From contig JAKAYU010000010.1 of NCBI GenBank assembly GCA_021809525.1, forward strand, positions 1 through 37,557: a DNA stretch of 37,557 bases, in the 5' to 3' direction. Within the stretch, counting starts at the first letter, position 1, and every line of letters starts with the position of its first letter. Below are positions 9,073 to 17,751 of the stretch, piece after piece. The notes below the pieces were generated by a model. It ran no database searches, was not told the DNA's origin, and saw only the letters and a program-made list of their open reading frames with translations. The translations under genes were made by a program, and so were the position numbers. Source of the stretch: Pseudomonadota bacterium. GTDB lineage: Bacteria > Pseudomonadota > Gammaproteobacteria > Steroidobacterales > Steroidobacteraceae.

Positions 9073-10482
9073 ATGACACCGAGCGATGTACTGAAGTTGA
9101 TCAAAGAGAAAGACGTCAAGTTCGCGGACCTCAGGTTCACCGACACCCGGGGCAAGGAGCAGCATGTCACCATTCCGGCGCGGCTGGTCGATGAGGACCT
9201 GTTCCGCGATGGCAAGATGTTCGACGGCTCCTCCATCGCCGGCTGGAAGGGCATCAACGAGTCGGACATGATTCTCATGCCCGAGGCCAACACCGCGGTG
9301 CTCGACCCGTTCTTCGAGGAGACCACCGTCAATCTGCGCTGCGACGTCATCGAGCCGGCCACCATGCAGGGCTACGAGCGCGACCCGCGCTCGCTCGCCA
9401 AGCGCGCCGAGGCGTATCTGAAGTCGACCGGCATCGCCGATCAGGCGACCTTCGGGCCCGAGAACGAGTTTTTCATTTTCGACAGCGTGCGCTTCGGCAA
9501 CGAGATGCGCGGCGCCTTCTACGCCATCGACTCCGTGCAGGGTGCGTGGAGCTCCGGCACCGAGTTCGCCGAAGGCAACACCGGGCACCGCCCGGGAGTC
9601 AAGGGCGGGTACTTCCCGGTGCCGCCGGTCGACGCCTACCAGGACATCCGCTCGGCGATGTGTCTGGCCTGCGAGGAGCTCGGACTGAAGGTGGAAGTGC
9701 ACCACCACGAGGTGGCCACCGGCGGACAGGGCGAAATCGGCATCGGCGCCGGCACCCTGGTGCAGAAGGCCGATCAGGTGCAGCTGTTGAAATACGCCGT
9801 GCTGAACGTCGCGCAGCGCTACGGCAAGACCGCGACCTTCATGCCCAAACCGCTGGTCGGCGACAACGGCAGCGGCATGCACGTGCATCAGTCGCTGCAG
9901 AAGGACGGCAAGGCGCTGTTCGCCGGCGACAAGTACGGCGGGCTCTCGGAGCTCGCGCTGTATTACATCGGCGGCATCATCAAGCACGCCAAGGCGCTCA
10001 ACGCCTTCACGAACGCCGGCACCAACAGCTACAAGCGCCTCGTGCCGGGCTTCGAGGCGCCGGTGATGCTCGCCTACTCGGCGCGCAACCGCTCCGCCTC
10101 GATCCGCATCCCCTGGGTCTCCAGCCCCAAGGCTCGCCGCATCGAGGTGCGCTTCCCGGACTCGACCGCCAACCCGTACTTCGCGTTCACGGCGATGATG
10201 CTGGCCGGGCTCGACGGTATCCAGAACAAGATCCACCCGGGTGATCCGGCCGACAAGGACCTCTACGATCTCGAGCCCGAGGAGGCCCAGCACATTCCCA
10301 CCGTGTGCCACTCCCTGGACATGGCCCTCGAGCACCTCGACAAGGACCGGGAGTTCCTGACGCGCGGCGGAGTGTTCAGCAACGACGTGATCGATGCCTA
10401 CATCAAGCTGAAGATGCAGGAAGTCACCCGCTTCCGCATGGCCACGCATCCGGTGGAGCTGGAGCTGTACTACAGCTGCTGA
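9073..10482 (+). CDS. glnA: Glutamine synthetase, type I (GS-I beta)
   Basis: A 469-residue dodecameric enzyme joining ammonia to glutamate using ATP. Seen: the N-terminal beta-grasp domain with [17 protein letters not shown] and [12 protein letters not shown], the catalytic block around [21 protein letters not shown] (substrate and metal site) and [13 protein letters not shown]. Tyr398 in [12 protein letters not shown] matches the adenylylated tyrosine of the enterobacterial enzyme (Tyr397), so activity is probably also controlled by GlnE. ATG 9073 follows a strong GGAGG. Expression is predicted to depend on sigma-54 and NtrC (sites at 8820-8933). ntrB and ntrC follow downstream after a DUF4124 gene. 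Confidence 0.98.
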   Translation: MTPSDVLKLIKEKDVKFADLRFTDTRGKEQHVTIPARLVDEDLFRDGKMFDGSSIAGWKGINESDMILMPEANTAVLDPFFEETTVNLRCDVIEPATMQGYERDPRSLAKRAEAYLKSTGIADQATFGPENEFFIFDSVRFGNEMRGAFYAIDSVQGAWSSGTEFAEGNTGHRPGVKGGYFPVPPVDAYQDIRSAMCLACEELGLKVEVHHHEVATGGQGEIGIGAGTLVQKADQVQLLKYAVLNVAQRYGKTATFMPKPLVGDNGSGMHVHQSLQKDGKALFAGDKYGGLSELALYYIGGIIKHAKALNAFTNAGTNSYKRLVPGFEAPVMLAYSARNRSASIRIPWVSSPKARRIEVRFPDSTANPYFAFTAMMLAGLDGIQNKIHPGDPADKDLYDLEPEEAQHIPTVCHSLDMALEHLDKDREFLTRGGVFSNDVIDAYIKLKMQEVTRFRMATHPVELELYYSC

Positions 10483-10500
10483 GCACCCGTGAGCGCGCCG

Positions 10501-10557
10501 CTGTCTTGCCGCGCCGAGGCCGCTCCCGTGACGGGAGTGTGCCCCGGCGCGGGACAG
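10501..10557 (+). terminator. Nested inverted repeat after glnA (terminator or attenuator candidate)
   Basis: Three nested complementary blocks: CTGTC 10501-10505 with GACAG 10553-10557, CCGCGCC 10509-10515 with GGCGCGG 10546-10552, and CTCCCG 10523-10528 with CGGGAG 10532-10537 around a TGA loop. The structure starts 18 bases after the glnA stop. No U-tract follows directly, so it may stabilise the glnA mRNA end or partly uncouple glnA from the downstream genes rather than act as a classical terminator. Confidence 0.5.
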
Positions 10558-10636
10558 AGTCTCACCAGCGTCGCCGCCGGGCGACACTCGGGCGCGCTTT
10601 TGTGCTCGGCGCGCCAAGGCGATATGCTCGCTGTCC

Positions 10637-11209
10637 ATGAGCGCCTCCCGCTGGATCCTTCGGACGGCCATGGCCGCAGTGCTGTGCGCGGGGCTGTCCG
10701 CCGCAGTCTGGGCCGGCAATGGCGACGGTGCCACGGTGTACAAATGGGTCGACGCCCATGGCGTCATCCACTACAGCGACCGGCCGCACCCGAACGCCAC
10801 GAAGCTGACCATCCAGGGCGCACAGGCCTATGCGCCGCCGCCTCCGCTTCCGTCCGACCTCAGCGCCGCGCCGCCGCCGGCTGCTGCGCGGCCCGCGCGC
10901 GCCTACAACAGCTGCCGCATCGCCCAGCCGCGCAATCAGCAGATGCTGATGAACGTGCATCACGCCACCGCCATCGTGCGCACCGACCCACCCCTGTTGC
11001 CGGGCAACCGCATCCAGCTGTTCGTCGACGGGCGGCGCATGCCGGGCGAGGGGCCGGCGTTCACGTTTCCGGTCTACCGCGGTCAGCACTCGGTTTCGGC
11101 GGTGGTGGTCAACGGCTTCGGGCAGATCCTCTGCGAGACCTCGACGGTGACGTTCTACGTGCACCAGCCGTCGATCCAGAATCCGCACAACCCCGTTCAT
11201 CCGCACTGA
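10637..11209 (+). CDS. DUF4124 domain-containing envelope protein
   Basis: A 190-residue protein with a signal peptide (residues 1-26, ending AVWA), so it is probably periplasmic or membrane-associated. Directly after it lies the DUF4124 motif YKWVDAHGVIHYSDRP. A Pro/Ala-rich linker (about 60-88) leads to a second domain (about 90-180) with two cysteines and a beta-rich, immunoglobulin-like look. The molecular function of DUF4124 is unknown. Its position between glnA and ntrB recurs, as far as I recall, in several gammaproteobacterial lineages. Start ATG 10637 is set by the signal peptide. It could be co-transcribed with ntrBC, which begins 45 bases further on. Confidence 0.85.
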   Translation: MSASRWILRTAMAAVLCAGLSAAVWAGNGDGATVYKWVDAHGVIHYSDRPHPNATKLTIQGAQAYAPPPPLPSDLSAAPPPAAARPARAYNSCRIAQPRNQQMLMNVHHATAIVRTDPPLLPGNRIQLFVDGRRMPGEGPAFTFPVYRGQHSVSAVVVNGFGQILCETSTVTFYVHQPSIQNPHNPVHPH

Positions 11210-11254
11210 TCCGCCGCGCCCCGCGCCGGTCCGGCCGGCAGCCCGGAGCGTTCC

Positions 11255-12349
11255 GTGGCCGTTGAGCACGGTTCGCCCTCGGCGCTCGCGCACTTCGATC
11301 CGGCCGGCCTGTTCGATGCGCTCTCGACCGGTATCATCGTCCTCGATGCGCAGCTGTGCGCGATCTACGCGAACGTGGCCGCGCAGGATCTGCTCGCCTT
11401 CAGCCTGAACCAGGCGCGCGGCCGGCCGTTCACCGACTTCCTGTACGACAGCAACGGACTGCGCGCGCTGCTCACGCGAGCGCTCGCCACCGGCGAGGGC
11501 ATTGCCGACCGCGAGTTCACCGTGCGGCCGGCCGCCGCGCCGCGCGAGCCGCGCACGCTCGATGTCACCATCACGCAGCTCGAACAACAGATCACCGGCA
11601 CCCACCTGCTGCTCGAGCTCGCCGATGCCACGCAGCGCCAGCGCATCACCCGCGAGAATGACCTGCTCGCCCGCCTCGAGGGCAGCCGCATGATGATTCG
11701 TCAGCTCGCCCACGAGATCAAAAATCCACTCGGCGGGCTGCGCGGCGCGGCGCAGCTGCTCGAGCGCGAGCTGCCGCAAGCGCAGCTGCGCGAGTACACG
11801 CAGGTGATCATCGGCGAGGCGGACCGGCTGGCCACGCTCGTCGATTCGATTGCAGGGCCCGCGCGGGCGCCGGAGAAATCGCTGCTCAACGTGCACGAGA
11901 TCTGCGAACACGTGTACCGACTGCTGCGCGCCGAAGCCACCGCCGATGTGCTCATCGAGCGCGACTACGACCCGAGCCTGCCGTCCGGGACACTCGACCG
12001 TCATCAGCTCATCCAGGCCCTGCTCAACGTCGCGCGCAATGCCCTGCAGGCGCTCGGTGGCCGCGGGCGCATCGTGCTGCGCACGCGTGCGCTGTCCAAC
12101 GTACACATCGGCTCCGTCCGCCACCGGCTCGCCGCGAGCGTGCAGGTGCAGGACGACGGCCCCGGCGTGCCGCCGCAGCTGCACACGAGCCTGTTTTATC
12201 CGCTGGTGACCGGCCGCCCCGACGGCACGGGCCTGGGGCTTGCCGTCGCGCAGGAACTCGTGAGCCGCAACGGCGGCCTGATCGAATTCGACAGCGAGCC
12301 GGGCCGCACGGTGTTCACGCTGTTGCTGCCGCTCGGAGAAGACGCATGA
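11255..12349 (+). CDS. glnL (ntrB): Nitrogen regulation sensor histidine kinase NtrB
   Basis: A 364-residue soluble sensor kinase/phosphatase that sets NtrC phosphorylation under control of PII. The N-terminal PAS-like domain covers about residues 15-125. The phosphoacceptor His153 lies in RQLAHEIKNPLGG. The HATPase domain has the N box (NVARNALQAL), G1 (DDGPGVP) and G2 (GTGLGLAV). There is no membrane segment, as expected for NtrB. I used GTG 11255, which gives normal length; no better ATG precedes the PAS domain. The stop overlaps the ntrC start as ATGA, indicating coupled translation. Confidence 0.95.
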   Translation: MAVEHGSPSALAHFDPAGLFDALSTGIIVLDAQLCAIYANVAAQDLLAFSLNQARGRPFTDFLYDSNGLRALLTRALATGEGIADREFTVRPAAAPREPRTLDVTITQLEQQITGTHLLLELADATQRQRITRENDLLARLEGSRMMIRQLAHEIKNPLGGLRGAAQLLERELPQAQLREYTQVIIGEADRLATLVDSIAGPARAPEKSLLNVHEICEHVYRLLRAEATADVLIERDYDPSLPSGTLDRHQLIQALLNVARNALQALGGRGRIVLRTRALSNVHIGSVRHRLAASVQVQDDGPGVPPQLHTSLFYPLVTGRPDGTGLGLAVAQELVSRNGGLIEFDSEPGRTVFTLLLPLGEDA

Positions 12350-13779
12350 ACGAGGCGCTGCGCGTATGGGTGATCGACGACGATGCCTCGATCCGCTGGG
12401 TGCTCGAGCGCGCGCTGCGCAACGCCGGGCTCGTGGCGCGCGCTTTCGACTCCGCCGAGCCGGCGCTCGAAGCGCTGCGCCGCGATGCGCCCGACGTGCT
12501 GATGACCGACATCCGCATGCCGGGCCGCTCCGGGCTCGATCTGCTGCGGCGCCTGCGCGAGACCCGGCCGCTGCTGCCGGTCATCGTCATGACTGCCCAT
12601 TCCGATCTCGGCAGCGCAGTGTCCGCCTACCAGAGCGGCGCCTTCGAGTATCTGCCCAAGCCCTTCGACATCGATCAGGCCGTGGCGCTGGTGCGGCGCG
12701 CGGCGCGTGTGCAGCCGCCGGCGGCCGCGGACGGCGCCGCCGAGGCGCGTATTCCGGAGCTGCTCGGCACGGCGCCGGCCATGCAACAGGTGTTCCGCGG
12801 CATCGGCCGGCTGTCGCGCTCGAGCGTGACGGTGTTGATCACCGGGGAGTCCGGCACCGGCAAGGAACTCGTGGCGCGCGCGCTGCACGAGCACAGTCCG
12901 CGCACGGGACGCCCGTTCATCGCGCTCAACACCGCAGCGATTCCGGGCGATCTGCTCGAGTCGGAGCTGTTCGGCCACGAGCGCGGCGCATTCACCGGCG
13001 CGGAGGCGCAGCGGCGCGGACGGTTCGAGCAGGCCGATGGCGGCACGCTGTTCCTCGATGAGATCGGCGACATGTCGCTGCCGCTGCAGACACGCCTGCT
13101 GCGGGTGCTGGCCGAAGGGGAGTTCTACCGTGTCGGCGGTCAGACGGCGATCCGCGTGGACGTGCGCGTCATCGCCGCCACGCACCAGAACCTTCACGAA
13201 CGGGTGGCGCAGGGGCTGTTCCGCGAGGACCTGTATCACCGTCTGAACGTCATCCGCCTGGCGCTGCCGCCGCTGCGCGAGCGGGCCGAGGACGTTCCGC
13301 TGCTGCTGCGGCATTATCTGCGCACGGCGGCGCGTGACCTCGGCGTCGAGCCGAAAACGCTCGCCCCCGAGGCCGAGCGCCGCCTCGCCGCGTACCGCTG
13401 GCCGGGCAACGTGCGAGAGCTGGTCAACGTCTGCCGCCGGCTGTCGGTGCTTGCCCCGGGCCGCGAGATCGGGTCCGAAGATCTGCCGGCGGAAATCGGC
13501 GCAGGCGGCGCGGCCGAGGCGACCGCTGACTGGCAGAGCGCGCTCGCGGACTGGGCCGCGCGTCAGGCCGCAAGCGGCGAGGGCGCCCTGCTCGATCTGG
13601 CGCTGCCGCAGTTCGAGCGGATCCTGATCCGCGCGGCGCTGAAGCGCACGCAGGGCCACCGCCAGGAAGCCGCGCGGCTGCTGGGTTGGGGGCGCAACAC
13701 CCTGACACGCAAGCTGAAGGAGCTGGCGCTCGCGATTCCCGAATCCGGCGCGGATGCGCCCGAGGCGAGCGGATCGTAG
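12346..13779 (+). CDS. glnG (ntrC): Nitrogen regulation response regulator NtrC
   Basis: A 477-residue sigma-54 activator. The receiver domain (1-120) has Asp55 in VLMTDIRMPG as phosphorylation site, with the acidic pocket DDD at 11-13. The central AAA+ domain has the Walker A GESGTGKE (167-174) and the sigma-54 contact loop GAFTGA (214-219), then GGTLFLDEIGDM as Walker B. A Fis-type helix-turn-helix closes the protein (KRTQGHRQEAARLLGWGRNT). It should bind the GCAC-N7-GTGC dyads upstream of glnA. It is convergent with pyrD. Confidence 0.97.
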   Translation: MNEALRVWVIDDDASIRWVLERALRNAGLVARAFDSAEPALEALRRDAPDVLMTDIRMPGRSGLDLLRRLRETRPLLPVIVMTAHSDLGSAVSAYQSGAFEYLPKPFDIDQAVALVRRAARVQPPAAADGAAEARIPELLGTAPAMQQVFRGIGRLSRSSVTVLITGESGTGKELVARALHEHSPRTGRPFIALNTAAIPGDLLESELFGHERGAFTGAEAQRRGRFEQADGGTLFLDEIGDMSLPLQTRLLRVLAEGEFYRVGGQTAIRVDVRVIAATHQNLHERVAQGLFREDLYHRLNVIRLALPPLRERAEDVPLLLRHYLRTAARDLGVEPKTLAPEAERRLAAYRWPGNVRELVNVCRRLSVLAPGREIGSEDLPAEIGAGGAAEATADWQSALADWAARQAASGEGALLDLALPQFERILIRAALKRTQGHRQEAARLLGWGRNTLTRKLKELALAIPESGADAPEASGS

Positions 13780-13817
13780 CGCCGCTGCGCCCCGTGTGGC
13801 CCGGCGGGCCTGGCGCC

Positions 13818-14765
13818 TCAGACGTGCAGCGTACCGGTGAGTTCCCCGACGTTCGCGAAGCCATGCTCGTGCAGGTACGCGGCGATGCCCGCGTTGATCC
13901 GTTTGCACACCATCGGGTCGTAGAACAGCGCCGTGCCGACGCCGATCGCACTCGCCCCGGCAATGAGAAACTCGATCGCGTCGGTGGCTGTCGTGATGCC
14001 GCCCTGGCCGATGATCGGGATGCCGTGCCTGCGCGCCACGTCGTAGACCTGGTGCACCTTCAGCAGCGCGATGGGCTTGATCGCAGGTCCCGAGAGCCCC
14101 CCCTGGATGTTGCCGATCACCGGGCGGCGGGTGCGCGCGTCGATGGCCATGCCCATCATCGTGTTGATCACCGCCAGCGCGTCCGTCCCCGCCTCGATAC
14201 AGCGACGGGCGTTCTCGCGGATGTCGGTCTGATTGGGCGAGAGCTTGGTGATGAGCGGCTTGCCGGTCACGCGCCGGCATGCCTCGACCACCTGCGCGGA
14301 CATGTCCGGATAATTGCCGAAGGCGACCCCGCCCTCCTTGACGTTCGGGCAGGAGATGTTGATTTCGATCGCATCGATCGGCGACTGATCGAACAGGCGC
14401 GTAACTTCAGCGTACTCCTCGACCGTCGAGCCCGACACGTTCGCGATGAAGCGCGTCTCGGTGAAATCCAGCTGCGGCAGGATCCGCGCGATGACCTGCT
14501 CGGCGCCCGGGTTCTGCAGGCCGATCGCGTTCAGCATGCCCGCGGGGGTCTCGCACACCCGGTGCGCCGGATTGCCGAGCCGCGGGGCGAGCGTGGTGCC
14601 CTTGAGCACCACCGCGCCAGCGTCGCGATTGGAAAAGCCCTCGATGCGGGTGTACTCCTCGCCGAAGCCTACGCACCCGGACAGCAGCACGATGGGCGAG
14701 GCGAAATGCAGGCCGCAGAATTTCAGTTTCAGCGCGTCGGACGGACCAGTCGATGTCTGGGTCAT
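13818..14765 (-). CDS. pyrD: Dihydroorotate dehydrogenase, class 1B type
   Basis: A 315-residue FMN TIM-barrel enzyme oxidising dihydroorotate to orotate in pyrimidine synthesis. Cys139 in EINISCPNVKEGG is the active-site base of class 1 enzymes. Other class 1B marks are SPIVLLSGCVGFGEEY near the N-terminus, the lysines in VVLKGTT and LITKLSPN, and GIPIIGQGGI in the FMN-phosphate region. Class 1B enzymes normally pair with PyrK, an FAD/2Fe-2S subunit usually encoded next door; none is seen here. Most gammaproteobacteria use the membrane class 2 enzyme, so this is a notable choice. Related dihydropyrimidine dehydrogenase-like enzymes are a weaker alternative. Confidence 0.88.
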   Translation of the reverse strand: MTQTSTGPSDALKLKFCGLHFASPIVLLSGCVGFGEEYTRIEGFSNRDAGAVVLKGTTLAPRLGNPAHRVCETPAGMLNAIGLQNPGAEQVIARILPQLDFTETRFIANVSGSTVEEYAEVTRLFDQSPIDAIEINISCPNVKEGGVAFGNYPDMSAQVVEACRRVTGKPLITKLSPNQTDIRENARRCIEAGTDALAVINTMMGMAIDARTRRPVIGNIQGGLSGPAIKPIALLKVHQVYDVARRHGIPIIGQGGITTATDAIEFLIAGASAIGVGTALFYDPMVCKRINAGIAAYLHEHGFANVGELTGTLHV

Positions 14766-14843
14766 TGCGATATCAGAAGTGACACCCGGCGCGCGCCCCG
14801 GGAGGGCCGTGCATTATCGCATCCCGGGCGCGTCCCCACGATC

Positions 14844-15221
14844 TCACTGGCGGTGGATGTGGATCTGGATGCGGCCCTTCGGCCCGATCAGCCAGGAGGC
14901 CAACCAACCGGCCATCCAGACGATGAGCGCCGCCTGAAAGGCGGTCCAGAACCCGCCCGTGAGGTGAAACCCCGGCAGCATCCACGCCACGAGCGCAAGC
15001 ATCGCGGCATTGACCACCAGCAGGAACACGCCCAGCGTGAGCAGCGTCAACGGCAGCGTCAGCAGGATGACCACGGGTCGGACGATGGCATTGACGACCC
15101 CGAGGAGCAATCCCGCCAGCACCAGCGTGCCGGCGTTGTCGATGCGGATGCCGGGCACCCAGCGCGTCGCCAGCCACAGCCCAAGCGCGGTCACCACCGC
15201 GCGCAGCACAAATGCCGTCAC
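14844..15221 (-). CDS. Small four-helix membrane protein, phage-holin-4_2-like family
   Basis: A 125-residue, strongly hydrophobic protein with about four transmembrane helices: MTAFVLRAVVTALGLWLATR, the LAGLLLGVVNAIVRP helix, the LPLTLLTLGVFLLVVNAAM helix and a last one around AALIVWMAGWLASWL. The NAIVRP and LTLPLTLLTLG pattern is characteristic of the widespread family annotated as phage holin family 4 (YvlD-like). Members are common in bacterial chromosomes and usually have no phage context; function is unknown. The start GTG 15221 overlaps the stop of the SRPBCC gene as GTGA, so the two are translationally coupled. pyrD lies 78 bases downstream. Confidence 0.82.
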   Translation of the reverse strand: MTAFVLRAVVTALGLWLATRWVPGIRIDNAGTLVLAGLLLGVVNAIVRPVVILLTLPLTLLTLGVFLLVVNAAMLALVAWMLPGFHLTGGFWTAFQAALIVWMAGWLASWLIGPKGRIQIHIHRQ

Positions 15222-15670
15222 AGGCCCTCCATCGGATCGGAAGACTCCAGCAGCGCCTTCAGCCGCACGAGCGCGGCCTGCCAGCCCGTGCGCTGGCGCA
15301 GGTAGGGGATGTCCCATTCCGGATCGGCGGGAACTCCGGAGCCGAGCAAGCGCACAATGGTGCCCGAGCGCGAGGACTCCAGGATGAAGTCATCGACCAG
15401 GGCGCTCTCGGCCGGCGGCAGCGCGGCCGAGGGCAGATAGATCAACCGCAGCCGCTTGCCCGGCACGAACACATCGATGCAGGCCTCCAGTTCGGTGACA
15501 CGGTCGACGCGCGCCCGGAACAGGCCGCCCGGACGGGGGTTGATGGACGCATCGGGCGAGCACCATTGCGCGAGCAGCCGGGAATCGGTGAGCGCCGCCC
15601 AGACCGGGGTGAGGCCGGTGCGCAGGTCGAGCCGATGGGCATAGCCCCGGGTCTTCTCCATGCGCGCCAT
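15218..15670 (-). CDS. SRPBCC (AHSA1/START-like) domain protein
   Basis: A 150-residue protein of the activator-of-Hsp90-like SRPBCC superfamily, a hydrophobic-cavity fold binding small molecules or acting as co-chaperone-like module. Family features: LTPVWAALTDSRLLAQWCSP near the N-terminus, the GGLFRARV turn, and a C-terminal helix beginning GWQAALVRLKALLE. ATG 15670 is chosen; ATG 15661 three codons later is equally possible. The ligand is unknown. It overlaps the downstream small membrane protein gene, which suggests co-expression but does not define a role. Confidence 0.8.
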   Translation of the reverse strand: MARMEKTRGYAHRLDLRTGLTPVWAALTDSRLLAQWCSPDASINPRPGGLFRARVDRVTELEACIDVFVPGKRLRLIYLPSAALPPAESALVDDFILESSRSGTIVRLLGSGVPADPEWDIPYLRQRTGWQAALVRLKALLESSDPMEGL

Positions 15671-15814
15671 TGTGCCATCGACCCGCCGCCTCTGCAGAGT
15701 GTCCCGGCCGCGCCGAACGCCGAGCGGCCAAGCGAGCGAATCGGCAGAATAATCGACACGCCCGCGCTCGAGCGGGTCCCGACCGTGCTCCCTACACTGC
15801 CTCCGGAGGCTTCG

Positions 15815-16207
15815 ATGGCGCTCGTCAATCTGGTGATCGTGATGGCTCTGCTGCAGTTTTTTGCGTTCGGCGCGGCCGTGGGCAAAGCGCGCGGCACCTA
15901 CCGCGTGGCCGCCCCGGCGACCACGGGCCATGAGATGTTCGAGCGCTACTATCGGGTGCAGATGAACACGCTCGAGCTGCTGGTGATGTTGCTTCCTGCG
16001 CTGTGGCTGTTCGCGTACTATCTGAGCCCGGCCACCGCCGCGGGTCTCGGCGTGCTGTACCTGATCGGTCGGCTGGTCTATTTCGTGTCCTACGTGAAGG
16101 ATCCGAAGACCCGCTCGCTCGGATTTGCGCTCTCGAGCGGCCCGATCCTGCTGCTGATGCTCGGCGCGCTGTACGGGGCAGCGCGTGTGGCCTGGCACGC
16201 GTACTGA
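15815..16207 (+). CDS. MAPEG family membrane protein
   Basis: A 130-residue four-helix membrane protein of the MAPEG family (membrane-associated proteins in eicosanoid and glutathione metabolism). The conserved ERYYRVQMNTLELLVM stretch is the family hallmark, followed by GRLVYFVSYVKDPKTRSLGF. ATG 15815 follows GGAGG at a good distance. Bacterial members may have glutathione-dependent transferase or peroxidase activity, but the substrate is not known. It is convergent with gpsA, ten bases apart. Confidence 0.9.
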   Translation: MALVNLVIVMALLQFFAFGAAVGKARGTYRVAAPATTGHEMFERYYRVQMNTLELLVMLLPALWLFAYYLSPATAAGLGVLYLIGRLVYFVSYVKDPKTRSLGFALSSGPILLLMLGALYGAARVAWHAY

Positions 16208-16217
16208 GCGGCGCCGG

Positions 16218-17240
16218 TCAGTCCGTTTCGGACTTGATGGGCCGGGTCATCAGCTCGCGCACGGCCTCCCGGGGCGCAACCGCCTCGTAGAGCACCCGGT
16301 AGACCGCTTCGCTGAGCGGCATCTCGACGCCGTGCCGCGCTGCCACGGTGTGCAGCGCGCGCGCGGCCGGATAGCCTTCGACTACCTGTCCGATCGCCGC
16401 CAGCGCCTCGGCCGGCGTGCGGCCGGCGGCGAGCTGTAGCCCGAAGCGCCGGTTGCGCGACTGATCGTCGGTGCAGGTCAGCACCAGGTCGCCGAGACCC
16501 GCGAGGCCCATGAATGTCTCGCGCCGTGCCCCAAGCGCCACGCCGAGGCGCATCATCTCGGCCAGTCCGCGCGTGATCAGCGCGACGCGGGTGTTCGCGC
16601 CGAAGCCCAGGCCGTCGGACAGCCCGGCGCCGACCGCGAGCACGTTCTTCACGGCTCCGCCGACTTCCACGCCCACGATGTCGGTGGAGGTATAGGCACG
16701 GAAATTCTCCGCCGACAGATCCTGCGCCAGCGCGGTGGCGAAGGCCGCATCCGTGGAGGCTATCGTCATGGCCGTCGGCAGCCCCGAGCCCACTTCGCGC
16801 GCGAACGTCGGACCGGAGAGCACCGCCACGGAGCGCCCGGGCCCGAGCACCTCGCGTGCCACCTGGTGCGGCAGCAGCCCCGAGGACAGCTCGAAGCCCT
16901 TGGTGGCCCAGGCGAGCTGGGTCTCGGGGGCGAGCAGCGGGGCGATCTCGATCAGCAACGCCCGAAACGCATGACTCGGCACCGCGATCAGCAGGTCGCG
17001 CGCGCCCTCGAGGGCAGCCTTCAGGTCCGGCTGCACCTGCAGCGCCTCGGGAAACGGGCGAGCGGAGGGAAGATAGCGCTCGTTGCGCCGCGTTCGGGCC
17101 ATGAGCGCCATCTGCGCGCGGTCGCGGCCCCACAGCCGCGTGGGACGGCCGCTGCGCGCGAACTGCACGGCGAGCGCTGTCCCCCAGGAGCCCGCGCCCA
17201 GCACGGCCACCGGCCGGTCGGTCCCGGATGCGGTGCTCAT
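16218..17240 (-). CDS. gpsA: Glycerol-3-phosphate dehydrogenase [NAD(P)+]
   Basis: A 340-residue cytoplasmic enzyme reducing dihydroxyacetone phosphate to sn-glycerol 3-phosphate, the phospholipid backbone. The Rossmann motif VAVLGAGSWGTALA lies at 11-24. AWATKGFE and VLSGPTFAREV follow, and the catalytic lysine lies in GGAVKNVLAVGAG. The substrate-binding block includes DQSRNRRFG. It is the last gene of a minus-strand run rhodanese-grxC-secB-gpsA, 22 bases after secB, a conserved gammaproteobacterial arrangement. Confidence 0.97.
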   Translation of the reverse strand: MSTASGTDRPVAVLGAGSWGTALAVQFARSGRPTRLWGRDRAQMALMARTRRNERYLPSARPFPEALQVQPDLKAALEGARDLLIAVPSHAFRALLIEIAPLLAPETQLAWATKGFELSSGLLPHQVAREVLGPGRSVAVLSGPTFAREVGSGLPTAMTIASTDAAFATALAQDLSAENFRAYTSTDIVGVEVGGAVKNVLAVGAGLSDGLGFGANTRVALITRGLAEMMRLGVALGARRETFMGLAGLGDLVLTCTDDQSRNRRFGLQLAAGRTPAEALAAIGQVVEGYPAARALHTVAARHGVEMPLSEAVYRVLYEAVAPREAVRELMTRPIKSETD

Positions 17241-17262
17241 GGGCGGGCGCGGGCGGACGGGC

Positions 17263-17748
17263 TCAGTTGGCCTGCTGACTGGCCGGCATGCCCTGGGCGT
17301 TCTGGTTCGCCGCGTACAGGGCATCGAAGTTCACCGGCGGCAGCAGCAGCTGCGGGAAGCCGCCCTGCGTGATCAGGTGCGAGACCTGGGCGCGCGCGTA
17401 CGGGAACAGCACGCCGGGGCAGATCGCGCCGATGGCGCGCTTGGTGTCCTCCTCGGAGAGGTTGCGCAGCATGAACACGCCGGCCTGCTTGACCTCGACC
17501 AGGAACGCCGTCGCCTCGCCCTGCTTGGCCGACACGGTCACCGTCAGCACCACTTCCTGCACCTCCGGCGCGAGCGCCGTGACCGCGGTCTGCAGGTCGA
17601 GATTGATCTGCGGGTTCCAGTTGCCGTCGCCGCGCGGACCGTTCGGGGCCTCGTACGAGCAGTCCTTCAGATAGACGTGCTGCAGCTGCAGGATCGGGCC
17701 GTTGGCCTCTTCGGGTGCCGGCGCGGTGCCGGCGGCTTCATTCGCCAT
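17263..17748 (-). CDS. secB: Protein-export chaperone SecB
   Basis: A 161-residue tetrameric cytoplasmic chaperone that keeps preproteins unfolded and delivers them to SecA. Diagnostic segments: LQLQHVYLKDCSYEAPN, NPQINLDLQT, ICPGVLFPYAR and LITQGGFPQLLLPPVNF. The acidic and Ala/Pro-rich N-terminus and the Gln-rich tail are typical disordered ends. It starts three bases after the grxC stop and precedes gpsA. Confidence 0.97.
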   Translation of the reverse strand: MANEAAGTAPAPEEANGPILQLQHVYLKDCSYEAPNGPRGDGNWNPQINLDLQTAVTALAPEVQEVVLTVTVSAKQGEATAFLVEVKQAGVFMLRNLSEEDTKRAIGAICPGVLFPYARAQVSHLITQGGFPQLLLPPVNFDALYAANQNAQGMPASQQAN

Positions 17749-17751
17749 GAT

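Noticed and set aside
12196-14280. Open frame of 694 codons on the minus strand
   Set aside because: It is antisense to ntrC and out of frame with pyrD; composition is that of shadow frames.
14844-15221. Prophage holin suggested by the family name
   Set aside because: No phage genes are nearby; this family is widespread in chromosomes and shares only the name.
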